Below are positions 25,190-34,700 of a DNA stretch of 43,523 nucleotides, piece by piece (the first letter of the stretch is position 1; each line of letters starts with the position of its first letter). The notes beneath the pieces are model-generated. The model saw nothing but the letters and a program-made list of their open reading frames with translations, searched no databases and was not told the DNA's origin. Source of the stretch: Gammaproteobacteria bacterium (lineage in GTDB: Bacteria > Pseudomonadota > Gammaproteobacteria > GCA-001735895); the NCBI GenBank assembly GCA_014382695.1, contig JACNJF010000123.1, positions 1 to 43,523 of the forward strand, read 5' to 3'. A program made the translations under genes and the position numbers.

Positions 25190-25768
25190 TTAATGCATGT
25201 CTTCGGGTGAATTGATATTGGTAAACATTGTTTTTTGATCACTGAAATCAACCAGCTCTATCGAATGCTGCCGATACCACAGGTCGATTTTGCGATCCCC
25301 GGCCGCCAGATACTGTTGCAGACTGTGTTGCAGGGAAACCGGGATCAGTGCATACACCGGCTGCATGCGCTCACCATCACTGGCAATCGCGATATCACAG
25401 CCCGAGCGATTCTTCGCCTGCATCATACGCTGCAGGTAATCTGGCGCGAGCAGCGGCCCATCACAGGGCAAGGTTAGAATACAGGTACTTTTTACCGAAG
25501 ACATACAGGCCAGAAACCCGGCTAACGGACCCTGAAAATCATTCAGCGAATCCTCTACCACCGGATAGCCCAACGCGGCATATTCATCTCGGTTACGGTT
25601 CGCATTAATCACAATTTGCCCCGTCTGCTGGCTGACAGCCGTAAGCACATGAGCGATGAGTGTTTGATGTTGATAACGGACCAGACCCTTATCCTGTCCG
25701 CCCATGCGACTTCCACGCCCGCCCGCCAGAATGACCGCCGTGATATCAGCCGATTTCAGAGACTTCAT
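25190..25768 (-). CDS. mobA: Molybdenum cofactor guanylyltransferase MobA
   Basis: 192 residues. The nucleotidyltransferase signature LAGGRGSRMGGQDKGL is at 15-30, with N-R/N-x-x-x-Y, DS..FQGPLAG and LPCDGPLLAPDY in order. MobA attaches GMP to molybdenum cofactor for DMSO-reductase-family enzymes such as nitrate or formate enzymes. Its ATG overlaps the TGA of the ABC ATPase (ATGA, 25765-25768), so the two are one translational unit. Confidence 0.97.
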   Translation of the reverse strand: MKSLKSADITAVILAGGRGSRMGGQDKGLVRYQHQTLIAHVLTAVSQQTGQIVINANRNRDEYAALGYPVVEDSLNDFQGPLAGFLACMSSVKSTCILTLPCDGPLLAPDYLQRMMQAKNRSGCDIAIASDGERMQPVYALIPVSLQHSLQQYLAAGDRKIDLWYRQHSIELVDFSDQKTMFTNINSPEDMH

Positions 25769-26469
25769 GCACGATTATATTTGTAGTTGTTAAGGTCGGT
25801 GACTCTAGCAGATTTATTACGCGGTTTCAGGTTTGTCAATTTGCCATGATCAATCTGTAGACGCTCATCCTGCAGGCCGTTAAATATTTCCGGATCATGA
25901 CTGGCAATCACCATGCCGATTCCCTGGCTCTTGAACTGTTCGAGCAGTTTTAGTGTACGCAGCTTGGACTGTTGATCCAGATTAGCGGTCGGCTCATCCA
26001 GTAACACGACTTCCGGATTACGTAAATAAGCTCTTGCAATCGCAACCCGCTGCTTCTCACCGCCTGACAGGCTTTTCGCATTTTGCTGGATAATATCCTC
26101 AATCCCTGCCCACTCAATAGCTTTCTCAATCAACTGCAGCGGTTGGCGACTGACCTTCACAATGTATTGCAGGTTCTGTTCTACACTGCCTTCAAACATA
26201 TACGGCTGTTGATGCAGATACATAATATTTTTCAGCAAGATGGATTTGCCCTGGCTCCATTTGTAGTCTTTGTGATTGATCCGAAGATTACCGCTATCTG
26301 GCTTTTCAAGACCCGCCATTATTTTTAACAGGGTCGACTTACCCGCACCATTCTCACCGATCAACAGGGTACACTGGGTGGCATTAATCTTAATGCGGGC
26401 ATCTGCCAGAACCTGGCGGGATCGATAGGACTTGTTGATTCCAAGAAAATTATATTCGAAGTTATTCAT
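25765..26469 (-). CDS. ABC transporter ATPase, likely molybdate/tungstate (TupC/ModC-like)
   Basis: 234 residues with Walker A GENGAGKSTLL, Q-loop YLHQQPYMFEGSV, signature LSGGEKQRVAIARA, Walker B VVLLDEPTANLD and H-loop ASHDPE. The Q-loop surroundings and short length recall TupC-type tungstate importers. It overlaps mobA by four bases, which links it to molybdenum/tungsten handling. No permease gene accompanies it in the window, and the only binding protein in the block lies 6 kb away, so its partners are unclear. Without the permease this assignment is tentative. Confidence 0.8.
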   Translation of the reverse strand: MNNFEYNFLGINKSYRSRQVLADARIKINATQCTLLIGENGAGKSTLLKIMAGLEKPDSGNLRINHKDYKWSQGKSILLKNIMYLHQQPYMFEGSVEQNLQYIVKVSRQPLQLIEKAIEWAGIEDIIQQNAKSLSGGEKQRVAIARAYLRNPEVVLLDEPTANLDQQSKLRTLKLLEQFKSQGIGMVIASHDPEIFNGLQDERLQIDHGKLTNLKPRNKSARVTDLNNYKYNRA

Positions 26470-26651
26470 TATTCAGGTTCAATACAGATGATTTGATTTA
26501 CCAGTAATGGCAAATCGAACGATATACGATCGCAAATATTTTTTGCAGATATACTTAAAGCAATTCCAGTGCCAACCCTTTCTTTACGCAATTACAGCTT
26601 AAAATCAGCTGGCTAAAGTGTTATTTTAAGTAGAGAATATGCGAAAAAAGT

Positions 26652-26693
26652 TATAATTATTACCGCTTAAATAGAAGTTAAGTTTCTATTTAA
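26652..26693 (+). promoter_or_regulatory. TATAAT followed by a 10-base inverted repeat upstream of the two-component genes
   Basis: A perfect TATAAT is at 26652-26657 without a good -35. Starting 10 bases later is the perfect inverted repeat TTAAATAGAA-N7-TTCTATTTAA (26667-26693), which would overlap the transcription start and the first bases of the leader. It could be an operator or an mRNA stem-loop. Confidence 0.5.
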
Positions 26694-26801
26694 CGAAAAA
26701 AACATTAGAACATGGGACAAAATAACCCAGGGCACCTTGTAGATACGGTCATTTATGCACCAGTGTCTATTGAAGTAAATTATGAGGAGCAGAGTACCAC
26801 C

Positions 26802-28220
26802 ATGAGCCAGCCAGCAGTCAAAAATGATTCAATAAAACAGGATCAAACCATACCCATTAATCAGGCTAATGTTAACCTTTTAAAGCAACGCTCAATTCTG
26901 GTGATTGATGATGAACACGGCATCCGAAATTTCCTGATCAAGGGCCTGTCGAAGTATGTTGGACTAGTCGAATCCGCTGAAAATGTAGAAAAAGCAGAAG
27001 CACTACGCCAACGCTGCCATTTTGACCTGATCATTTCAGATATCAAACTACCCGGAAAATCAGGCGTAGAATGGGTTGAAGAACTACGTGAGTCTGGCTG
27101 TTCGACTGCGGTCATCTTCATCACTGCACACGCCCATCTGGATGTTGCAATTTCAGCCATACGAGCAGGTGCGGCAGACTTCATCATCAAACCTTTTCGT
27201 ATGGACCAAATCATTAATGCGGTCGAACGCTGCATCGAACGGCAGGATATGAAGCGGGAAAACTTTGTGTTACGACGCCAGGTCGACAAGATTTACGACA
27301 GTTCCGGGATGATCGGTGCCTGTCAGCTGATACAGAACCTGTGCTCTGTGATAAAACGCGTAGCGCCGATGCCTTCCACCATATTGATCGAAGGTGAATC
27401 GGGTACCGGCAAGGAACTGGCAGCCAAGAGTATTCATGACTTGAGCGGACGCAAGGGCAGTTTCGTACCGGTTAACTGTGGCGCAATCTCGGCTGAACTG
27501 CTGGAAAGCGAACTCTTCGGCCATGTAAAAGGTGCTTTTACCGGCGCTCATCAGGGCCGCGAAGGTCTGTTCACCTATGCCAATGGCGGCACCCTGTTCC
27601 TGGATGAAATCGGCGAGATGCCGATGTCGATGCAGGCTCACTTGCTCCGGGTACTGGAAGAAAAAACTATCCGCCCGGTCGGTGCCAATCAGGAAGTCCC
27701 GGTGGATGCACGCATCATTGCCGCAACCAATCGCAAACTTGAACAACTGGTCGTGGAAGGCAAATTCCGTCAGGATCTTTTCTTCCGCCTGAATGTTCTG
27801 AACCTGCATATACCGGCCTTACGCGAACGCATTGAAGACCTCAAAATTCTGGCGCAATATTTCATTCAAACCCTGTCAGCCAGTCTTGGCATTAAGCCTA
27901 TTGCACTTGACGAGTCTGAACTGGCTCTGTTATCCAGCTATCACTGGCCAGGTAATGTGCGTGAACTGAAAAATGTGATCGAACGCAGCCTGTTACTGAA
28001 CAAGCCTGCCAGCGAATGTATTACCGGTTCGGTGCAAAAACCCGCCGTAACCGATAGTTCAGCCCCCGCAGGTATTCTACTGGAAGATATTGAAAAGCAT
28101 CATATCCTGAAAATCCTCAACATGGAGGGCGGCAATAAATCGGCAGCGGCCCGTCATCTGGGAATCTCCAGAAAAACCCTTGAACGCAAGGTCGCAGCCT
28201 GGGAACAGCAGCCATTTTAA
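26802..28220 (+). CDS. Sigma54-dependent response regulator (NtrC family)
   Basis: 472 residues from the ATG at 26802, which has GAGGAG 12 bases upstream; the ATG at 26712 has no such site and its extra residues are not conserved-looking. Receiver domain ~30-145 with D36, D37, phospho-acceptor D80 and K130; AAA+ domain with GESGTGKE (198-205), GAFTGA (244-249) and GGTLFLDEIGEMP; C-terminal Fis-type helix-turn-helix (GGNKSAAARHLGISRKTLERK). Such proteins activate sigma54 promoters when phosphorylated. It is followed by the histidine kinase after 14 bases, so they form one operon. No clear GG-N10-GC promoter was found by eye in the neighbouring gaps, so its targets may lie elsewhere. Confidence 0.95.
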   Translation: MSQPAVKNDSIKQDQTIPINQANVNLLKQRSILVIDDEHGIRNFLIKGLSKYVGLVESAENVEKAEALRQRCHFDLIISDIKLPGKSGVEWVEELRESGCSTAVIFITAHAHLDVAISAIRAGAADFIIKPFRMDQIINAVERCIERQDMKRENFVLRRQVDKIYDSSGMIGACQLIQNLCSVIKRVAPMPSTILIEGESGTGKELAAKSIHDLSGRKGSFVPVNCGAISAELLESELFGHVKGAFTGAHQGREGLFTYANGGTLFLDEIGEMPMSMQAHLLRVLEEKTIRPVGANQEVPVDARIIAATNRKLEQLVVEGKFRQDLFFRLNVLNLHIPALRERIEDLKILAQYFIQTLSASLGIKPIALDESELALLSSYHWPGNVRELKNVIERSLLLNKPASECITGSVQKPAVTDSSAPAGILLEDIEKHHILKILNMEGGNKSAAARHLGISRKTLERKVAAWEQQPF

Positions 28221-28234
28221 AGTGGTTCTGGCGG

Positions 28235-30329
28235 ATGCGACCGGTTCGTCTTATCCTGAATAAAATTCGCCACAGCCTGCGCTATAAACTACTGGTACTG
28301 GTGTTATTCCCGATCGTTGTGGTGATGCCGATTGCACTGCTACTAGCCATTTACTGGGGCTCAAATTTCAGTTATGAGCAGCTATACATCAAGGTCAATA
28401 CAGACCTGTCGGTTTCGCATGACGTGTTCCAGCGCATCCAGCGAGATTACCTGCATGCACTGGGTAAAACCGGCGAGTCCTACCCGTTTAGAACCGCTCT
28501 TGCCAGTGCCGATAGTACCGAAATACAGTTACAGATTCGCCGCCTGCAACAGGAAAATGCGTTTTCCTACATCCACCTGACCGACCAGAATGGCACTGTT
28601 ATTCATCCACGGGAAGACTCGGGACAGGCTGTCAGCACCCGCTACTCTTCCGCTCGAGAGGCCGCCAGAGCTGGCATCCAGTCATCTGGCATCGAGATCT
28701 TCTCCGCCGCTGAACTGGCTGTCGAGCATCTGGCCGGACCGTTAAAACTGCCGCTCATCACAACCCCCCGCGCGCGCTAGTGAACGAAAGGTCGAAGACC
28801 GAGGCATGATGATTCGAGCGCTGTATCCCATACTTGCACAAAATGGGAACGTCGAAGCGATTCTGGATGCTGGCGTGCTGTTGAATGCCAACTTCAACTT
28901 CGTCGATATCATCCGCGATCTGGTGTATGGTCCGGGCAGTCTGATCAGCGGCAGTATTGGTACCGTTACGGTGTTTCTGGATGACGTGCGGATTAGCACC
29001 AATGTACCGATCCGGCCGGGCGAAAGAGCACTCGGCACCCGCGTATCGGATGAAGTCAGAAGCAAGGTTCTGGATCAGGGACAGACCTGGATCAACCGAG
29101 CCTTCGTGGTTAACGACTGGTACATCTCTTCTTATGAACCGATACTGGACATCGATGGCAAACGTGTCGGTATGCTGTATGCCGGTTTTCTCGAAACGCC
29201 CTTTCGCCAGTCGTTACTGAAAGCACTCGCGGTGCTGGTACTGCTGTTCTTCGCACTGATGGGACTGGCAGGACTGGTCGCAGTGAAAGGTGCCAAATCT
29301 ATTTTTAAGCCGATCGAGCAGATGAGTCTGGTGGTGCATGCGACACGCCGGGGCGAACAGAGAAGACTGGGCAAAATAGCCTCAAAAGATGAAATCGGCA
29401 CACTGGCGCAGGAACTTGACGTGATGCTGGAGCTGCTGAACGAGCGTAAACACCTGCTACAAAACTGGGCCGATGCGCTGGAAGAAAAAGTCGAAGAACG
29501 AACCTCAGAATTAAAGATTAAAAACACTGAACTGACGCATACCATCCAGGTGTTACGTAAAACCCGCCAACAGCTGGTGAGCGCAGAAAAACTCGCAGCG
29601 CTGGGTGAACTAACCGCCGGAGTCGCGCATGAAATCAATAATCCGACCGCAGTCATGCTCGGTAATCTGGATATTATTATCGCTGAATTGGGGCCGGCTC
29701 TGGAGCCGGTGCAGGATGAGGTTGACCTGGTAGTCGAGCAAATCTACCGCATCAAGGACATCACCAATAATCTGCTGCAATACGCCAAACCGGATACCTA
29801 TGCCGGTTACATGGTCGAGACCGATATCAATACTGTGATCAAAGACACCCTCAAACTGGTGCGCCATTTACGCCCACGCAGTCATTACAGGTTAGAACTA
29901 CAGACCTGTGCCAGTCTGAAAATTCAGATAAACCCACAGGAACTGCAACAGGTTCTGGTCAATCTGATCGGCAATGCGATTCAGGCCTTACCCGACAGCC
30001 ATGGTCTGATCAACATCATCACTCAGGACCAGTCGGATAGCGTTCAGATCATCATTCAGGACAACGGACATGGCATGGATAGTGACAGTGTCAACAAGGC
30101 TTTCAACCCTTTTTATACCACCAAGGGCCAGGGTGAAGGCACCGGTCTGGGGCTTTCCATCAGTTACAGCCTGATCCGTCGCTACGGCGGGGATATCGAA
30201 GTCATTTCCGGACTCGACAGCGGCACGACTTTCACCGTAACACTACTGTGCAATCCAGTGATGATGGAAGATGAAAAGATGATCAAGGAACAACTGGAAG
30301 AAATGGAGTCCAGCCTGATACAGGATTAA
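28235..30329 (+). pseudogene. Cache-domain sensor histidine kinase, split by a frameshift
   Basis: Two frames together encode one NtrB-like kinase. The first (28235-28780, 181 residues) has a membrane helix (~17-42) and most of a periplasmic Cache domain, and ends at TTPRAR plus a stop. The second frame resumes as SERKVEDRGMM and continues to 30329: the end of the Cache domain, a second membrane helix (LLKALAVLVLLFFALMGLAG), HAMP, coiled coil, the H-box GVAHEINNP, N-box NLIGNAIQAL, and G-boxes DNGHGM and GTGLGLSIS. Joined, it gives about 697 residues of ordinary layout. The break lies at CC(GC)4T (28768-28778); one more GC unit restores TPRARASERKVEDRG, the expected family sequence. It partners the sigma54 regulator just upstream. 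It is either a real inactivated or phase-variable gene or a sequence error. Confidence 0.88.
28768..28778 (+). other. CC(GC)4T frameshift site in the histidine kinase gene
   Basis: The 11 bases CCGCGCGCGCT cover the point where the reading frame changes by +1 (equivalent to a missing 2-base unit). The same 11 bases lie at the break in the glutamate dehydrogenase gene. A preceding C6 run overlaps the site, so a single extra C could also explain this case. Confidence 0.85.
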
Positions 30330-30347
30330 AACCGATTTAACCCGCGT

Positions 30348-31316
30348 TTATTCGCTATTTGCAGCGACCGCTACTTTGCGTGGCGTACGTGTTTTACGCA
30401 CTTCCTTGATGCCATGTGCTTCGAGCAGACATTGCATCATGGTTTTTACGATGCGCGAGGGTTTCGGTGCACGCCGTACGATAGCCGAATACTGCACATT
30501 GTATTTAAACAGGTCACTTTCGATACGCTGCATCTTACCTTTCTCCACAAAGCTTTGCGCATAATGGTCCGGCAGAAAACCGATATAGCAGCCGGACAGA
30601 ATGAGCATGGCAATCGATTCCTGATCATTCGAAACGGCTTCTCGTTTTAATTTAACATCATCGGCAAATTCCATATTGGGCGAGTGATAACCCAGACCGG
30701 CATAGCTGTATTCCTGTAGATCCTCCCAGCTCAGATCGGCATGCTTCTGGTCGAATAACGGATGCTCGGGCGCGCAGTAAAGATACATAGTCTCCCAGAA
30801 CAGCGGAAAGTAATCGAGACAACTGGAATGGCGGTGCAAAGGTACGATGCCAAGATTGTAGGTGCCATCCATCACCAGTGGTTCGATCGCATTCAACGGC
30901 TGCACGTGCATCTGCAGGCTCACTTTGGGAGCCTGCAGATCAAACAGTTGCAGGGCATGCGGAATTTTAGCCGCTGGATTGGTGATCGAAAGATCCCCCA
31001 TCGCAATGATCAGCGTACCGGTAATCTTTTGATGCAGCTCATGGACTTCAGAACGGAATGAATCCATCGCGCCCTGTAAGCGCAAAATAGAATTATAAAC
31101 ATGCCGACCTTCTTCGGTCAGGGTAAAACCTGCCCGCCCCCGCCGACACAGATGCAATCCGCCCAGGCGTATCTCAAGATCCTTCAGATGACGACTGATC
31201 ACCGAGCGGCTGATATTTAACTTTAACTCGGCTGCCGACAGGCCACCGCTTTCTACAATCTGGCGAAACACGCGCAATAATCGAACATCGATATCGCTTA
31301 ACTGACCTAGTAACAT
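30348..31316 (-). CDS. LysR-type transcriptional regulator
   Basis: 322 residues. The N-terminal winged helix-turn-helix (~8-66: LRVFRQIVESGGLSAAE..LN.SRSVISRHLKDLEIRLG..LC.RGR.GF.LTEEG) is followed by a periplasmic-binding-type effector domain (~95-295) with an Arg/Lys-rich C-terminal tail. GGGG lies 5 bases before the ATG. It is divergent from the glutamate dehydrogenase operon over 435 bases, so it may control that operon, as LysR genes often control divergent neighbours. Its 3' end comes 18 bases from that of the histidine kinase. The effector is unknown. Confidence 0.95.
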   Translation of the reverse strand: MLLGQLSDIDVRLLRVFRQIVESGGLSAAELKLNISRSVISRHLKDLEIRLGGLHLCRRGRAGFTLTEEGRHVYNSILRLQGAMDSFRSEVHELHQKITGTLIIAMGDLSITNPAAKIPHALQLFDLQAPKVSLQMHVQPLNAIEPLVMDGTYNLGIVPLHRHSSCLDYFPLFWETMYLYCAPEHPLFDQKHADLSWEDLQEYSYAGLGYHSPNMEFADDVKLKREAVSNDQESIAMLILSGCYIGFLPDHYAQSFVEKGKMQRIESDLFKYNVQYSAIVRRAPKPSRIVKTMMQCLLEAHGIKEVRKTRTPRKVAVAANSE

Positions 31317-31751
31317 CTATACCCCAAACCTAATCAAATTTTTCCCGCTAATGCTCATTTCATTCAGCACAAACTGCCCTTTAAAACGTGCACTAACACA
31401 CAATTAACTGCTGAAAGTTTCATAAACCAGAAAGCACGAATTCAAAACCCTGTATTTACATAAGCTAGCTTTATAACAAGTATAAGGCAAGATAAATACC
31501 TACACTGCCAGACATTTTAGCAGTAGAGTGGGGAAGCTATAAAGTTTCAGGATGAAACCTTAGTCTCCACCCGGCGCCGCACCCGTATTGGGCATGTTGC
31601 TAAACTTTCCAGAAATTCAGCGAACGGCTCTGATCATTGCTCAGGGTGATAGCAACTGTACTGAACAGCGACCAGTAGCGTTAAGAATAATAATATCAAA
31701 ATATAAAAAGCCGACCCTTCCGAGTTGGCTAATCATTGAGGAGCAATCGAT
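31317..31751. promoter_or_regulatory. Divergent control region between LysR gene and glutamate dehydrogenase operon
   Basis: No gene is supported here. It contains the palindrome AAGCTAGCTT (31462-31471), TTTACA at 31455-31460 and TATAAG at 31481-31486 (20-base spacing, too long for a clean promoter), a short hairpin GTTTC-N5-GAAAC (31544-31558), and near the start codon a 7-base stem AGCCGAC/GTTGGCT with one G-T pair (about 31709-31730). The leader before the ATG at 31752 could be structured. No known riboswitch was recognised. Confidence 0.4.
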
Positions 31752-34700
31752 ATGGTACAACAGAATCCGGCTAGCACTGATGGCATCATTGATCAGCTTG
31801 TTGCTTTATTACAGGCAAGACTGCCAGCGCAGGCCAATACACTCGAAACCTTTGTCAGACTGTACTATCGGGGAACTTCGAGCAAGGATCTGAACGAGTC
31901 CAGTATCACCGACCTCTACAGTAAAGTCATTGCACACTGGAGTCTGGGTAGCCATTTCAGCGCCGGCAGTGGCTGTAATATCCGAGTATACAATCCGCGC
32001 ACAGAGGCGCAGGGATGGGATTCCATCCATACCATCGTTGAAGTGGTCACCGACGATGCCCCTTTTCTGGTGGACTCGGCCCGCATGGCAATTAATCGAC
32101 TGGGATTCTCGATTCATCTGTCGATCCATCCGGTGATGCATATCGAGCGTGATGCTGAGGATAATTTCATGCAGGCGGTAGCGCGCAGTGATGCTGGCCC
32201 CACCGCGCGTCGTGAATCCTTCATGCTGTTTGAAATCGATCGTCAGAACGATCCGTCCATACTGGCCAGGATACAGACTGAAGTCCAGCAGGCAATCCAG
32301 GATGTGCATACTATCGTGTCTGATTTCGATGCGATGCGCAGTCGGCTCCAGTCCGACCTTGACCACCTCAACACACAGCCAGCGTCGATCAATGCCAACG
32401 AACTGCAGGAAGGAGCAGCCTTTCTACAATGGTTGATCGAAGATAATTTCGTTTTCTTCGGCTATCGTGAGCACCGCCTGATCAATCAGGATGGTGAAGA
32501 TCAATTACAGATCGTCCCCGGCACCTCGCTCGGCCTGCTGCGCAAAACCGATGAAAACAGCGACTCCAGTTCATTATGCAGAAGCTTTGCCGCACTCCCG
32601 CCAGAGGCCCGTTGTCTGGCACGTAATCCCGAACTGCTGGTCATCACCCGCTCCGGTTCCGAATCGACCGTGCACCGTCCGGGCTATATGGATTACATTG
32701 GTATCAAGCAGTTCAATGCCGAAGGTGAAGTGATCGGAGAACATCGCTTTCTAGGACTGTATACCTCCGCCGCCTACACCGGCGATACGCGCAATATTCC
32801 GATCCTGCGCCGTAAGGTTGAAAATGTCATCAAAAGTACCGGCAGCCACGAAAATAGCCATGCCGCGCGCGCTGGCCGATATTCTGGAAACCTTTCCACG
32901 GGATGAAATGTTCCAGATTTCTGAACCAGAACTACTCGAAACAGCACTCGGCATACTGCAGTTACAGGAAAGACAGAAAACCACGCTATTTATCCGGCGA
33001 GACCCATTCGGGCGCTTTTACTCCTGTCTGGTGTATATCCCGCGCGATCATTTCAATACCGATGTCAGAAAGCAGATCAGCCTCATTCTGGAACAGGCTC
33101 TGCATGGAGAATCGATCAAGTTTTCTGTCAAGATTAGTGAATCGGTTCTGGCCAGAGTGCACTTTCTGATTCATATAACCCCTGGCACCTATAGTCCGCA
33201 TGACAGCGCTAAAATCCAGGCCGACATCGTGGCCGCGATTCGCCCCTGGCGCGATTATCTGCATGATGCCCTGCTCGATCGTTTTGGCGAAGAAGAAGGC
33301 AATCGACTGCATCGCCATTACAGCGACGGTTTTCGCGCGGATTATCTTGAAACCTATTCGCCGGAGATTGCGCTACATGATATCCAGCAGATGGAAAAGC
33401 TCAGCCAGACGGGCGACATCGGGATGGCATTATTCCGTCCGCAGGATGCCCCCGACAACCTGCTGCGCTTTAAGCTGTACAGTTTCGGCCACCCGGTTCC
33501 ACTCTCTGAAGCCCTGCCTATGCTGGAAAACATGGGCCTCAAGGTGATTGATGAGCATCCCACTAAAATCCGGCTGCCGGATAAGGAAGTCATCTGGATC
33601 CATGACTTTGGCATGCTGCATACCGAGCAGAACCTGCAACTGAACACGGTAAAGGAAATTTTTCAGGATGCCTTCCCACTGATTTTTCGCGGAAAAGTGT
33701 CCAACGATGGATTTAACCGGCTGACCCTGCGCGCGGGACTCGGCTGGCGCAGGGTGTTGATCCTGCGTGCCTATTCACGTTATCTGCGTCAGGTGCGCGG
33801 TACCTTCAGTCATGACTATATGATTCAGGCACTGATCGGCAATGCCGACATCGCCACCCTGCTGATCGAACTGTTCGAAGCGCGCTTCGATCCGCAGCGC
33901 GAACAGGCACGAGCACAAACCGTTGCCGGCATTGAAGCGCAAATCTATCAAGCACTGGATCAGGTTGCCAGCCTCGATGAAGACCGGATTATCCGCAGTT
34001 TTGCCGGAGCCATCAGTGCCAGTATCCGCACCAATTATTACCAGCCCGATATCAACGGTATTATCAAGGATTACCTGTCGTTCAAACTCGACTCCTCAAA
34101 AGTGCCTGAATTGCCGGACCCGCGCCCCAAATTCGAAATCTTTGTTTACTCGCCACGTGTCGAAGGTATCCATCTGCGCGGCGGCAGTGTTGCCCGCGGT
34201 GGTCTACGCTGGTCGGACCGCTCGGAAGACTTCCGTACCGAAGTACTGGGACTGGTAAAAGCCCAGATGGTGAAGAATGCGGTGATTGTTCCAGCCGGCT
34301 CGAAAGGTGGCTTTGTGGCTAAACAGTTACCGCCGAATGGCAATCGCGAACAGATCATGGCCGAAGGTATTGCCTGTTACCGGATCTTTATCAGCGCGCT
34401 GCTGGACCTGACCGACAATATCGTGGATGGCGTGATTCAGCCTCCGGTACTGGTGGTCAGACACGACAGCGATGACCCTTATCTGGTGGTCGCCGCCGAT
34501 AAAGGCACCGCTACCTTTTCCGATATTGCGAATGGCGTGGCCGCCGATTACGGCTTCTGGCTGGGCGATGCCTTTGCCTCCGGTGGCTCGGTCGGCTACG
34601 ATCACAAGGCCATGGGGATCACCGCAAGGGGCGCCTGGGAATCGGTAAAACGCCACTTTCATGAGCTTGGACTGGACACCAACCGCGATGAATTCAGTGT

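Noticed and set aside
31588-31620. Sigma54-like GGGCATGTTGC before the glutamate dehydrogenase gene
   Set aside because: Only seven bases separate GG and GC, so it does not fit the required spacing.
32818-32906. Programmed frameshifting as the normal way to make full-length glutamate dehydrogenase
   Set aside because: There is no slippery heptamer of the X-XXY-YYZ kind at the site, relatives use one frame, and the same shift occurs in an unrelated gene.
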